Positions 17,422 through 26,115 of a stretch of 64,000 nucleotides of DNA are shown piece by piece. The notes beneath the pieces are model-generated. The model searched no databases and was not told the DNA's origin. It saw nothing but the letters and a program-made list of their open reading frames with translations. A program made the translations under genes and the position numbers. The first letter of the stretch is position 1. Every line of letters begins with the position of its first letter. Where the stretch lies: contig JAKOVF010000187.1 in NCBI GenBank assembly GCA_029782225.1, positions 97,780 to 161,779 of the forward strand, given 5' to 3'. This DNA is from Chloroflexota bacterium. GTDB lineage: Bacteria > Chloroflexota > Anaerolineae > Anaerolineales > Villigracilaceae.

Positions 17422-17865
17422 CTATGGTTCAACCGGGTAGCCTGCATCGACCCAGGCATGGAAACCGCCCAGGATGGGAGTCGCTTTTTTGAAACCATGG
17501 TCAAGAAGAAGCTTCGCCGCACCGGCGCTAGATTCTTCGTTTGGTCAGGTACAGTACGTGATGATCCATTGATTAGGATCCAGTTGATCAAGGTGGTTTT
17601 CCAGGTCTGAACCCGGTATGGAAAGGGCGCCGGGAATATGGGAATCGGCAAATGCTGCGGATGAACGCACATCGATAAAGATGGCCGTGCCGTTGGCAAA
17701 GGCAGCCTTGGCATCTTCGAGGGACACGCGCGGAACCTCTGTGTATGCATTCTCAGTGGGAAAGGCTGATGACGGTAGTTGAGTTCGCGGAACGAAATTG
17801 CAGGCTGCTGCAGTCGCAAATACAAAGGCAACAAGGGTGAGGCCAATCCATTTTCTGTGACTCAT
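17422..17865 (-). CDS. rhodanese-like lipoprotein, probable selenoprotein (in-frame UGA)
   Basis: Read through one in-frame TGA (17545-17547), this is a complete 147-residue rhodanese. The N-terminal segment WIGLTLVAFVFATAAAC looks like a lipoprotein signal. VSLEDAKAAFANGTAIFIDV and HIPGALSIPGSDLE follow, then ITYCT, the TGA as residue 107, then PNEESSAGAAKLLLDHGF and ILGGFHAWVDAGYPVEP to TAG. Related rhodaneses have cysteine at this place (YCxCPNE). A stem-loop suited to a bacterial SECIS lies just downstream. Frame and motifs after the TGA are intact, which argues against decay. Other genes here end in TGA, so general recoding is excluded. The ATG at 17865 follows AGGTG. A recent TGC-to-TGA nonsense mutation is the alternative. 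Confidence 0.75.
17503..17538 (-). promoter_or_regulatory. candidate bacterial SECIS stem-loop
   Basis: On the reverse strand an outer stem GAAGAA/TTCTTC and an apical stem CGCC/GGCG enclose the loop GGTGC. The loop begins 21 nt after the TGA, inside the 16-37 nt window known for bacterial SECIS elements, and opens with G-G-U as in the E. coli fdhF element. A small internal loop separates the two stems. SelB binding is inferred, not shown. Confidence 0.6.
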
Positions 17866-17881
17866 GTTTTCACCTAATAAA

Positions 17882-17909
17882 GTGACAGTCACCCCAAGGT
17901 GACTGTCAC
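17882..17909. repeat. GTGACAGTCAC palindromic repeat, copy 1
   Basis: GTGACAGTCACC and GGTGACTGTCAC form a perfect 12-bp stem with loop CCAA, 10 nt after the pepF stop on the reverse strand. A second copy is at 37081-37113, also just 3' of a reverse-strand gene. A terminator-like or mRNA-stabilising role is possible. Confidence 0.75.
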
Positions 17910-17919
17910 ATGTCATCTG

Positions 17920-19725
17920 CTACAACTCGACGTAGCGGTCCACGCGCTTGCCGATGATGGCAAGGCTGTCATCCCAGAACTTGCGTTTGCGGATGTCAAT
18001 GCCGAAACGATCGGCGAGATCCGCGGCGCTGGCTTCGCCGGTGGATGCGAGCAGGTTCTTGTAATCGGGCACAAACTCGGCCCCTCGTTTTTCATAGATG
18101 GCATACAGCCCCGTGGCAAAGAGCAGGCCAAAGGCGTACGGGAAGTTATAGAACGAAAGACCGGGTGAATAGTAATGCGGCTTCCAGGTCCACATAAATT
18201 TCTGGAGACAACCCTCGTCGAGGCCGTCACCGTAAGTAGCCTTCTGTGCGCGTTCCATAATGTCGTTGAACTCGTCGGAGGAGAGTTCGGCTTTTTCGCG
18301 GCGCTCAAAGACTTCCTTCTCGAAGAGATAGCGTGAATAAATGTCAACGACCACCTGTGAGGCATTGTTGAGCTGTGCTTCGAGCGTGGCGAGTATTTCA
18401 TCTTTGTCGGTTGCCTGAGCCAGCACCGCTTCCGTGACAATGGTCTCGCACATAATGGAAGCGGTCTCTGCCAGCGTCATGGGCGTATTCTGCTGGATCT
18501 CGGTCTTGCCGGCTTTGTAAGCGCAGAAATTATGATAGGCGTGACCGAGTTCGTGAGCAAGAGTACTGACCGAGTCAAATGAGCCATCGTAATTAGCGAG
18601 AACACGACTCTCCTTCACGACAGGGATGCTCATGCAGAAGGCGCCGCCGCGCTTGCCTTCGCGTTGTTCGGCGTCGATCCATTTTTTATCGAAGGCATCC
18701 TTTGCCATGCCGCGCAGGTCTGGTGCGAACTTGCCGAAGTTATCGAGGATGAACGCGCGTGCCTCCTCGTATGAGTAAACTTTGTCTGTTTTTCCCATGG
18801 GGGCGAACAGGTCATACCAGGCCAGTTGATCCTTGCCGAGGCGTTTGGCCTTGTTCTTGAAGTACTTGCGGAACATCGGGAAGGAATCGTGCATGGCGGC
18901 GAGCATCGCTTTGAGTGTGGCCCGATCCATGCGCGCCATGTCGATGGCGGAGTGGAGCGCGTCTTCGCGTCCGCGTCGTTTGTTGAGGACGATCGCCTCT
19001 CCCTTGACCCCGTTGAGGCAGGCCGCCAACGTCTCCTTGACTTCCTCCCAGGCCCTGTTCTCAGCTTCGTAGGCGCGGCGGCGGACATCCGCATCCGGGT
19101 GTGCCCGCAGGTTGATCAGTGCAGGCAAGGGCAACTTCTGGGTTTTGCCGTCCAGCTCAAAGTCCACGGAAAGCTGCGAGGTGACCGTCCCCTGGAGTTT
19201 CCCGAAGGCGTTGCCGCCGCTCAGAGACATTTCAGCGGCGAGACCCTCTTCTGCTTCGCTCATCAAATATTTGGCCTGCTCGGCGTTCTCGATCAGTGCA
19301 AAGCTGTGAGAGGCTGCCGATTTGCTGGTCTTAATGGCCTTCTTGAGCGCGGACTTGCCTAGCTTGCCGACCCATGCCTGAAACTGGGTATTCAACATGC
19401 TCTGGCGGACTTGTACCTGCTCATATTCCGAGAGTGTACGCATGGCGAGTTTGTCGCGCGAGTCTGTGCTGACAAAGGAATAAATGTAAGAGCCAAGAGT
19501 CCCTGAAAGCGTAAAGATTTCGTTGAAGCGGTCGACAGCTTCGCCCAGTAGTTTGCCTAGCTTCTTGGGATCGGTCTTTGCGGTGGCTTTATTGACTTTG
19601 TTGGTGAGAAATGTTTCGAGATCCTTTAGCAGGGAGTCATACTTTTTAAAAGCAGCTTTGAATTGTTTGGAATCAAGCGAAGGATAGACGTTGGTCATAT
19701 CCCAGCGAGGAGCAGAAATGGTCAT
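17920..19725 (-). CDS. pepF: M3-family oligoendopeptidase F
   Basis: PepF is a cytoplasmic zinc metallopeptidase cleaving short peptides. The 601-residue protein has the zinc site HELGH in STLAHELGHAYHNF near residue 383, with the downstream glutamate in TLAETASIMCETIV, and the helical N-terminal M3 domain (TNVYPSLDSKQF). The ATG at 19725 follows AGGAGA; an ATG 39 nt upstream lacks a site. Length is typical for the PepF/oligoendopeptidase group. Confidence 0.93.
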   Translation of the reverse strand: MTISAPRWDMTNVYPSLDSKQFKAAFKKYDSLLKDLETFLTNKVNKATAKTDPKKLGKLLGEAVDRFNEIFTLSGTLGSYIYSFVSTDSRDKLAMRTLSEYEQVQVRQSMLNTQFQAWVGKLGKSALKKAIKTSKSAASHSFALIENAEQAKYLMSEAEEGLAAEMSLSGGNAFGKLQGTVTSQLSVDFELDGKTQKLPLPALINLRAHPDADVRRRAYEAENRAWEEVKETLAACLNGVKGEAIVLNKRRGREDALHSAIDMARMDRATLKAMLAAMHDSFPMFRKYFKNKAKRLGKDQLAWYDLFAPMGKTDKVYSYEEARAFILDNFGKFAPDLRGMAKDAFDKKWIDAEQREGKRGGAFCMSIPVVKESRVLANYDGSFDSVSTLAHELGHAYHNFCAYKAGKTEIQQNTPMTLAETASIMCETIVTEAVLAQATDKDEILATLEAQLNNASQVVVDIYSRYLFEKEVFERREKAELSSDEFNDIMERAQKATYGDGLDEGCLQKFMWTWKPHYYSPGLSFYNFPYAFGLLFATGLYAIYEKRGAEFVPDYKNLLASTGEASAADLADRFGIDIRKRKFWDDSLAIIGKRVDRYVEL

Positions 19726-19818
19726 GGGATTCTCCTGTACATGAAGATGAAATAAGTATACCAATTCGAAACCCGAATGTCACGTAAGCAGGAATTGCGG
19801 TATCTTCTCAAGGTTTGA

Positions 19819-19847
19819 TTGCCTTTAAATCCTTAACCCTATACAAT
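19819..19847 (+). promoter_or_regulatory. promoter for the 19893 membrane protein gene
   Basis: TTGCCT (19819-19824) and TACAAT (19842-19847) are separated by 17 nt; the leader then carries CGGAGGT before the ATG at 19893. Confidence 0.6.
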
Positions 19848-19892
19848 GATATTACCGCTCAGGCGGTACTCTGTAACTCGGAGGTTGACATC

Positions 19893-20369
19893 ATGAAACA
19901 GGACCGCTTCCTCACTGGTATTTTGATCGGCATCGGGGTATTGATTATTGTTGCCCTGGGGCTTTTCCTTACACGGCAGGCGAATAAGCGCGACTACGTG
20001 GCCGAGGACAAGCCCGAAGGTATCGTCTATAACTACGTGTTAGCAATCGTGAACAGGGATTATCAGAACGCCTATGGTTATCTGGCCGACATTGACAATA
20101 AACCCACCTATGAGCAATTCCGACAATCCTTCTTCAACGGCATGGTCAGTCCGAACAATGTCGGCGTGGATGTGGGGACAGCAGATATCAATGGAGATGA
20201 AGCAGTGGTGGAATTGACCCTTGCTTATTCACCGAGTGACCCATTTTCCAGCGGTTATCAAAACACAGACCGCGCGCTGCTGGTCCTGCAAAACGGCCAG
20301 TGGAAAATCTCAGCCATGCCCTATAACTTCTGGGATTACAACTGGTATCAGAAACCGCTCAAGCCATGA
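19893..20369 (+). CDS. membrane-anchored NTF2/DUF4878-like protein
   Basis: The 158-residue protein has one N-terminal transmembrane helix (GILIGIGVLIIVALGLFL) and an extracytoplasmic domain with DKPEGIVYNYVLAIVNRDYQNAYGYL and a C-terminal LLVLQNGQWKISAMPYNF, the layout of DUF4878/NTF2-like lumazine-binding modules. The function is unknown. The ATG at 19893 follows CGGAGGT. Confidence 0.65.
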   Translation: MKQDRFLTGILIGIGVLIIVALGLFLTRQANKRDYVAEDKPEGIVYNYVLAIVNRDYQNAYGYLADIDNKPTYEQFRQSFFNGMVSPNNVGVDVGTADINGDEAVVELTLAYSPSDPFSSGYQNTDRALLVLQNGQWKISAMPYNFWDYNWYQKPLKP

Positions 20370-20450
20370 CTCACCCTCATACCCGGCCCTTCCCCCGAAA
20401 AGGGTAAGGAGTCCCCTCTCCCATTGAGGGAGGGTTAGCGTGAGGGAGAG
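20370..20450. repeat. degenerate CCCTCACCC...GGGTGAGGG-type repeat
   Basis: CTCACCCTCA at the left, CCCTCTCCC facing GGGAGGG in the centre and GTGAGGGAG at the right form an imperfect palindrome that starts inside the preceding stop codon region and ends just before the next gene's ribosome site. It belongs to the same family as 8310-8358. Confidence 0.7.
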
Positions 20451-20464
20451 TTGGAGAATAAATC

Positions 20465-22378
20465 ATGAAAACCGTCCGTCGCCTGTACTTTTACGCAGTT
20501 GCCATCATCAGCCTGGAAGTGGTAATTTGGGGCGTGATCGGCCTGCTGCGTTCCATCCTGAATCCTCATAGAGTCACCAACAGCGCGCAGGCTCTTGCAC
20601 AGGCAATCTCGCTGGTGCTGGTCGGTGTGCCGATCTTCCTGTTTCACTGGTTGTGGAGTCAGCGCGCGGCTGCTCGCGAGGAGGAAGAGAAAAACGCAAC
20701 TCTGCGCGCGGTCTTTTTCTACGGCGTGCTGCTGGGGACCCTGATCCCTGTCGTTCAAAATCTGCTGGCGTTCATCAACCGTACCTTCCTCTCCACTGTT
20801 CATCTGGCTGCGGAACGTGCGCTTTTCGGCGGGACGCAAACCTGGGTGGACAATCTTATTGCAATTGTGATCAACGCAGTGGTGGCCTACTATTTCATGG
20901 GCATCCTGCGCACAGACTGGCGAACGCTGAACGAGAAGGAAAACTTCTCCGAGATCCGCCGGCTGTATCGCTTTGTGTGGCTGCTCTATAGTCTGTTGAT
21001 GGTTATCTTTGGCGCGCAGATGGCTCTGCGTTACATCTTTACACTTCCAGTGCACGTGCTGGGGGACTTTGGACGTGAGACGGTGGTCAATGCGATTGCT
21101 TTGCTAGTGGTTGGGACTCCAATTTGGATCTACACCTGGCGCGTCATTCAGGACGCTTTGGTGGATCCCGCGGAAAAGGCATCGAATCTCCGCCTCGGCA
21201 TTTTATATCTGCTTGCCTTGAGCGGAGTGATCACTGTGCTGACCGCGGCAGGGAATCTGATCTACACCATCTTGAATCAGTTGTTGGGCGCGGGCCTGCC
21301 TCCACCTGAGTTCATCCAGAGAGTGGGCGGACCGATTTCCATTGGCCTGCCATTTGCGGTGGTCTGGGCATACTACGGTTACTGGCTTAATCAACAGATT
21401 GGCTATGAGGAAATCGTGCCGCGCCGCGCAGGCAAGAAAAGGCTCTATTTCTACATTCTCTCGGCCATTGGCCTCACCGCGTCCTTTGTAGGGACAACTA
21501 TGCTGGTAAGGCTCATTATTGATATTCTCACAGGGCAATCAATGCTTGGGCAGTACGGCTTCAGCCAGCGACTCGCCAGCTCCCTTGCGACGATTGCAGT
21601 GGGCCTGCCTCTGTGGTTGATGACCTGGCGTCCGATGCAGGAGGATGCCTTGCAGGAGGGTGACCCGGGGGACCACGCGCGGCGTTCGATCGTGCGGAAG
21701 ACATACTTGTATTTGGTGTTATTCGCCTCGGTCATTGGTGGCATGGTCGCCGCAGTGACTTTGGTCTTTCGATTGATCAACGCAGCCTTGGGCGGCATAC
21801 CGAGCGGCAACTTTGTCAGCCCTGTTTTGAACTCGCTGCAATTCCTTGTGCTGTTTGTTGTTCTGCTTCTATATCATCTGTCCGCTTTGCGGAGAGATGC
21901 TGCCGCGCGCGTGGATACTCTGGAAGCGAAGCAGTCAGAATACAATGTGCTTGTATTAGATTCGAGTGGTGGCGGATTCGGGAATTCTGTCAAGGCTGCA
22001 TTTGCGCGGCACGCGCCCCGAGTCCCGGTAAAAGTGGTGAATGCGAGCGAGTTTTCAGGGGCCGCGGAAGCGAATGCCGTCATTTTGCCTGGTTCATTGG
22101 CGGTGAAGATGCCCGAGTCTCTTGAAGGGTGGATGAAATCATTTAACGGAAGCAGGCTCATCGTCCCGGATGAGGCGGCGGGCGTATATTGGCTGGATGA
22201 TTTCGGTCAGGCAGCTCTCTCCGTGCGCGCGCTGGCGGAAGGGCAGGAACTCCGCCCGCAATCTGCAAAGAAGACATCGGCATGGACCATAGTTGCCTAT
22301 GTGTTCGCGGCATTGTTCGCGCTGCAGTTATTGTTGGGCCTGGTAGCATTTGGCATATCATTGGTGACGAATTTTTAA
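20465..22378 (+). CDS. DUF5671 membrane protein with four repeated modules
   Basis: The 637-residue protein consists of four repeated modules, each with about three transmembrane helices and starting with a similar pattern: RRLYFYAVAIISLEVVIWG (residue 4), RRLYRFVWLLYSLLMVIFG (~160), KKRLYFYILSAIGLTASF (~325) and RKTYLYLVLFASVIGGM (~417). A soluble segment of ~130 residues (YNVLVLDSSGGGFGNSVKAA) precedes a final helix. DUF5671 has no known function. The layout points to internal duplication. GTTGGAGAA provides the ribosome site. Confidence 0.75.
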   Translation: MKTVRRLYFYAVAIISLEVVIWGVIGLLRSILNPHRVTNSAQALAQAISLVLVGVPIFLFHWLWSQRAAAREEEEKNATLRAVFFYGVLLGTLIPVVQNLLAFINRTFLSTVHLAAERALFGGTQTWVDNLIAIVINAVVAYYFMGILRTDWRTLNEKENFSEIRRLYRFVWLLYSLLMVIFGAQMALRYIFTLPVHVLGDFGRETVVNAIALLVVGTPIWIYTWRVIQDALVDPAEKASNLRLGILYLLALSGVITVLTAAGNLIYTILNQLLGAGLPPPEFIQRVGGPISIGLPFAVVWAYYGYWLNQQIGYEEIVPRRAGKKRLYFYILSAIGLTASFVGTTMLVRLIIDILTGQSMLGQYGFSQRLASSLATIAVGLPLWLMTWRPMQEDALQEGDPGDHARRSIVRKTYLYLVLFASVIGGMVAAVTLVFRLINAALGGIPSGNFVSPVLNSLQFLVLFVVLLLYHLSALRRDAAARVDTLEAKQSEYNVLVLDSSGGGFGNSVKAAFARHAPRVPVKVVNASEFSGAAEANAVILPGSLAVKMPESLEGWMKSFNGSRLIVPDEAAGVYWLDDFGQAALSVRALAEGQELRPQSAKKTSAWTIVAYVFAALFALQLLLGLVAFGISLVTNF

Positions 22379-22418
22379 TGATATACTCCGCAACACATCC
22401 CACTTTGAGGGTCAACCT

Positions 22419-23552
22419 ATGAAAGTGACTGTCCTACAAGAGAATCTCGCTCGCGGCTTGAGTACCGTTTCACGCGCCGTATCGCCGCGCAGTACACTTC
22501 CCGTTCTATCGAATATCCTGATCGCTACGGACGAGGGACGCCTGCGCCTCTCTGCGACGAATCTTGAACTGGGAATTACGTGCTGGATTCCCGCGCGCAT
22601 AGATGAAGAGGGATCAACGACAGTTCCCGCGCGCACGCTTGGTGACCTGGTCAATGCATTGCCCGGTGATCAGGTGCAGTTGACTCTGGATGTGAAGTCT
22701 CAGAGTCTGCACGTAAAAGGCGGCACATCCAACAACGACATTAAGTGCATTGATGCACAGGAGTTTCCTCCTCTGCCCGTGCCTGAGATGGACGGCGCCA
22801 TCCAATTGAATGTGGTGGATTTCAAGGAGATGATCCAGCAGGTGGTCTTTGCGGCTTCCACCGATGAGGCCCGCCCTGTACTCATGGGTGTGCTCCTGCA
22901 AGTGGATAAAGATAAAGTGACGATGGCTGCCGCGGATGGCTTCCGTCTTTCCGTGCGCAAGGCCCTGCTCTCCAACCCTGCACAGCAGCCATTGAATATC
23001 ATCATCCCCGCGCGCGCATTGAATGAGCTGGCGCGTGTTGCAGGCGATGGGGAAGAGCCGATTTACATGGTCGTACCGAAGAATCGTGGGCAGGTCTTAT
23101 TCCGTATAAAGGATGTGGAAGTCGTTTCACAACTGATCGAGGGAACCTTCCCGGATTATCAGCAAATCATCCCGCGCGCGTATAAGTCGCGGACACTGGT
23201 TTCGACCGCTTCCTTGCTCAAAGCGTGCAAGCAGGCTGAGATTTTTGCGCGCGAAGGATCGAACGTGGCGCGGCTCGATATCAAGCAGTCCAAGGGTGAA
23301 ATGCAGCCCAGCGAAGTGGAAATCTCTGCAACCTCGGAAGAGACCGGCAAGAATGAGACGATCGTCGAGGCTACGGTGGATGGTGGGAGTCTGCTGATCG
23401 CATTCAACGTGAAATTCCTTCGTGAAGCTTTGGAAGTCATCAAGACCCCCAATGTCGCGTTGGAAACTTCAGCGGCAAATGCACCTGGCGTCGTGCGGCC
23501 TGTTGGCGATGACAACTTCCTGCATGTGATTATGCCGATGCATTTGGGATAA
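22419..23552 (+). CDS. dnaN: DNA polymerase III beta subunit (sliding clamp)
   Basis: DnaN is the ring clamp that holds DNA polymerase III on DNA. The 377-residue protein has the usual three-domain length. Recognisable parts are MKVTVLQENLARGLSTVSRAV, LPVLSNILIATDEGRLRLSATNLELG, FAASTDEARPVLMGVLLQ, GTFPDYQQIIPR and a C-terminal DDNFLHVIMPMHL ending, which matches the family's PMRL-type finish. A TATACT -10 element lies at 22382-22387. It is not adjacent to dnaA, but lies 8 kb from the putative oriC. Confidence 0.97.
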   Translation: MKVTVLQENLARGLSTVSRAVSPRSTLPVLSNILIATDEGRLRLSATNLELGITCWIPARIDEEGSTTVPARTLGDLVNALPGDQVQLTLDVKSQSLHVKGGTSNNDIKCIDAQEFPPLPVPEMDGAIQLNVVDFKEMIQQVVFAASTDEARPVLMGVLLQVDKDKVTMAAADGFRLSVRKALLSNPAQQPLNIIIPARALNELARVAGDGEEPIYMVVPKNRGQVLFRIKDVEVVSQLIEGTFPDYQQIIPRAYKSRTLVSTASLLKACKQAEIFAREGSNVARLDIKQSKGEMQPSEVEISATSEETGKNETIVEATVDGGSLLIAFNVKFLREALEVIKTPNVALETSAANAPGVVRPVGDDNFLHVIMPMHLG

Positions 23553-23576
23553 AAGTTGCAGGTTTAAGGTTGAAGC

Positions 23577-23616
23577 AAATCTGCCGGACAATCATGTCTG
23601 GCAGATTTTGTTTTGG
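23577..23616 (+). terminator. rho-independent terminator of dnaN
   Basis: AAATCTGCCGGACA and TGTCTGGCAGATTT form a 14-bp stem with one G-T pair around loop ATCA, followed by TGTTTTGG, 25 nt after the dnaN stop. Confidence 0.85.
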
Positions 23617-23687
23617 ATTTCAGGGATAAAATTCTCCATCCTCTGTGGTTAAATTGGAGAATCTCAGATTCTTGTGTGAGTAAAATC

Positions 23688-26021
23688 ATGACCTTCCCCA
23701 GAATTTCCATCGATAATGTTTTGAGAATTCTTCTGGCGCTCAACCAATATCCGATCCTGAGCGGGCGTATCCGCTCACAGATGCGGAGGGAACTGTTCGC
23801 ACGGGGGATTATCACAAAGGAAGCGTTTGATGCAGAGGCGCGTCGTAAAGCCATCGAATCCCAGATGCGCGAGGGATTACATGATCCATTTTCCGAAGAA
23901 AGGGAGGATATCTGGGAGACAAGATTGAGGCGCGTAAGGGATTTCCTGACCGATTTCTATTTTGCCTACAACCTGCCCTACACAGAGTTTGAACAAATCG
24001 TGCGCCATGTGCTGGCCGAACGCGGCTCCGAAGAAACAGATTTTGTCTGGTTCAATCCTGAGCTGGCACCACAGGATTTGTTATTTGATCAGGCTGAGGC
24101 AATCGAATCCATGCCGCCGGAGGCACGCGCGAAATATGAGGCGCGCTTGCAGGAAATCAAGGTCGTGCTCATCCGCACAATGATTAGCGACCAGTTGAAG
24201 TACGTCAAGTTGGCTCGGCAATGGTTTACAGTGGATGATTTGAAGGAGATTCGCAGGCGGAAGATTGGGGGCGGAAAGATCGGAGGTAAAGCCGCAGGCA
24301 TGTTGTTGGCCATGCGCATCATAAAGGACACGGCCTCTCCGCAATTGGCGCGTCATTTTAGATTACCCAGATCCTATTACCTGGGCTCTGATGTATTTTA
24401 CAACTTCATGTCTCTCAATGGATTGACACATTGGAATGATCAGAAATACAAAGCAGAAGAACAAATGCGTACTGAGTACCCTGTGATCTATGAAGAGTTT
24501 TCAAGAGGCCACCTCCCGCATGAGATCATTGAACGACTGGAGGAGGTTCTTTCCCAGGCAGGTGATACTCCGCTCATTGTGCGTTCGTCCAGTCTGCTCG
24601 AGGATAATTTCGGTACTTCCTTTGCCGGTAAATACGAGAGTGTTTTCTGTTCCAACCAGGGCACATATGAGGAAAAGTTAAGTGCGCTGATCCATGCGAT
24701 TTCCCGAGTCTATGCCAGTGTTATGAACCCGGACGCGTTGCTGTATAGACATCTGAAAGACCTGACCGATTACGATGAGCGCATTGCCATCCTTATCCAG
24801 TTCGTGGAAGGGGAACGGATGGGGCATTATTATTTGCCGCATGCGGCCGGTGTAGCCTTTAGCCGTAACTTGTATCGATGGTCACCGGAGATTCGACAGG
24901 AAGATGGCTTCCTGCGGCTTGTATGGGGGTTGGGAACTCGCGCAGTTGACCTTCTGCCAAACGATTACACACGCCTTGTAGCGCTGAGCCGTCCGCGGTT
25001 GTATCCTACCTCGGATGTTCGTTCGATCCGTAATCACTCCCAGCAAAATGTAGACGTGATTGACCTGGATGGGAATGAGTTTCGTACAATACCTATCCAT
25101 GAAATCATAGATCTCCACCATCCGCCTTTGCGCTACATCGCTCAAATTGAGAGGGACGGTTATCTCGGTTCCATCATGACCACTATGAATGAGCATGAAA
25201 GACTGGTGATCACCTTTGATGGACTTCTTGGCCGCACAGACTTCGCGGCGAATATGCGTGAAGCGCTGCGACTGTTGGAAACACACTATGGATCACCAGT
25301 GGATACCGAGTTCACGGCTGAAATTAGCGTGCCGCTTTCACAGAAACCCGAAGTGCAGATTACTCTTCTGCAGTGTCGCCCTCAGAGTCACATTCAGGAT
25401 TTGAGCGAAATTGCACTGCCACACGATCTTACGGACGAGGATATTATTTTCGCCAGCCATCGAATGGTCCCGCAGGGTATTGTCCAAAATATACGGTATG
25501 TCATGTTCGTTACGCCTGAGGGCTATTTCAATTTATCAACGCCGGGAGATCGCACCCTGCTAGAACACTTCATCAGTCAGCTCAACGCGGCTCTCAAGGA
25601 TGAGATCTTCATCGCGGTTGGTCCCGGGCGCTGGGGAACCTCCACACCTGATCTTGGCGTTCATGTTACTTATAGCGATATTTATCATGCGCATGCGCTG
25701 ATTGAATTAACAGGCGAGTCTATCGGTGGCTCTCTGGAACCCTCCTTTGGCACTCATTTCTTCCAGGATTTAATGGAGGCGGATATTTATCCGCTTGCCA
25801 TCTTTTTGGATGACGGGGATACGGTTTTCAAGCGTGAATTTTTTTACACGACTCCCAATCGGATCCTTGATTTCATTCAGGCTGATGACCGTATCTTGTT
25901 CACCCTTCGGCTGATCGCTGTGCAAGATTACCGACCGGGATATCATTTGGATCTGGTGATGGACAGCCAAAAAAGTCTTGCAATAGCATATCTCATCCAG
26001 GATAACACTGACAAAGAGTAG
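23688..26021 (+). CDS. PEP/pyruvate-binding (PPDK N-terminal-like) protein
   Basis: The 777-residue protein contains a pyruvate-phosphate dikinase/PEP-synthase type ATP-grasp domain: GGGKIGGKAAGMLLAMRI near residue 205, LIVRSSSLLEDNFGTSFAGK near 300 and a later LGTRAVDLLPNDY. A ~200-residue N-terminal helical region precedes it. There is no swivelling phosphohistidine domain or PEP-binding TIM barrel, so it is not a full dikinase; it may phosphorylate another target or be a stand-alone ATP-binding half. The ATG at 23688 is used, but an in-frame ATG at 23613 cannot be excluded. Confidence 0.7.
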   Translation: MTFPRISIDNVLRILLALNQYPILSGRIRSQMRRELFARGIITKEAFDAEARRKAIESQMREGLHDPFSEEREDIWETRLRRVRDFLTDFYFAYNLPYTEFEQIVRHVLAERGSEETDFVWFNPELAPQDLLFDQAEAIESMPPEARAKYEARLQEIKVVLIRTMISDQLKYVKLARQWFTVDDLKEIRRRKIGGGKIGGKAAGMLLAMRIIKDTASPQLARHFRLPRSYYLGSDVFYNFMSLNGLTHWNDQKYKAEEQMRTEYPVIYEEFSRGHLPHEIIERLEEVLSQAGDTPLIVRSSSLLEDNFGTSFAGKYESVFCSNQGTYEEKLSALIHAISRVYASVMNPDALLYRHLKDLTDYDERIAILIQFVEGERMGHYYLPHAAGVAFSRNLYRWSPEIRQEDGFLRLVWGLGTRAVDLLPNDYTRLVALSRPRLYPTSDVRSIRNHSQQNVDVIDLDGNEFRTIPIHEIIDLHHPPLRYIAQIERDGYLGSIMTTMNEHERLVITFDGLLGRTDFAANMREALRLLETHYGSPVDTEFTAEISVPLSQKPEVQITLLQCRPQSHIQDLSEIALPHDLTDEDIIFASHRMVPQGIVQNIRYVMFVTPEGYFNLSTPGDRTLLEHFISQLNAALKDEIFIAVGPGRWGTSTPDLGVHVTYSDIYHAHALIELTGESIGGSLEPSFGTHFFQDLMEADIYPLAIFLDDGDTVFKREFFYTTPNRILDFIQADDRILFTLRLIAVQDYRPGYHLDLVMDSQKSLAIAYLIQDNTDKE

Positions 26022-26025
26022 AAAC

Positions 26026-26059
26026 AAAAAAGGGACAACTTTCTTGTCGTCTCTTTTTT
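26026..26059. terminator. bidirectional terminator
   Basis: AAAAAAGGGAC (26026-26036) and GTCTCTTTTTT (26049-26059) form an 11-bp stem with one G-T pair between convergent genes. The arms themselves give T-runs on either strand. Confidence 0.85.
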
Positions 26060-26072
26060 GTGGGCTGTGGAT

Positions 26073-26088
26073 TAGAACACATGTTCTA
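26073..26088. promoter_or_regulatory. LexA-like palindrome, copy 1
   Basis: TAGAACACATGTTCTA is a perfect palindrome with the GAAC-N4-GTTC core known from Gram-positive-type SOS boxes. It lies 28 nt beyond the stop of the reverse-strand YhfC gene, not at a promoter I can see. A second copy with the same flanks is at 50802-50817. Confidence 0.5.
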
Positions 26089-26115
26089 TTTTGTTTTCCG
26101 CTTCCTTTCGACCTC

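Noticed and set aside
17352..17846. A 164-residue reverse reading frame overlapping the rhodanese gene, suggesting a frameshifted rhodanese
   Set aside because: The rhodanese motifs after the TGA continue in the same frame as those before it, so no frameshift is needed; the overlapping frame has no rhodanese features.
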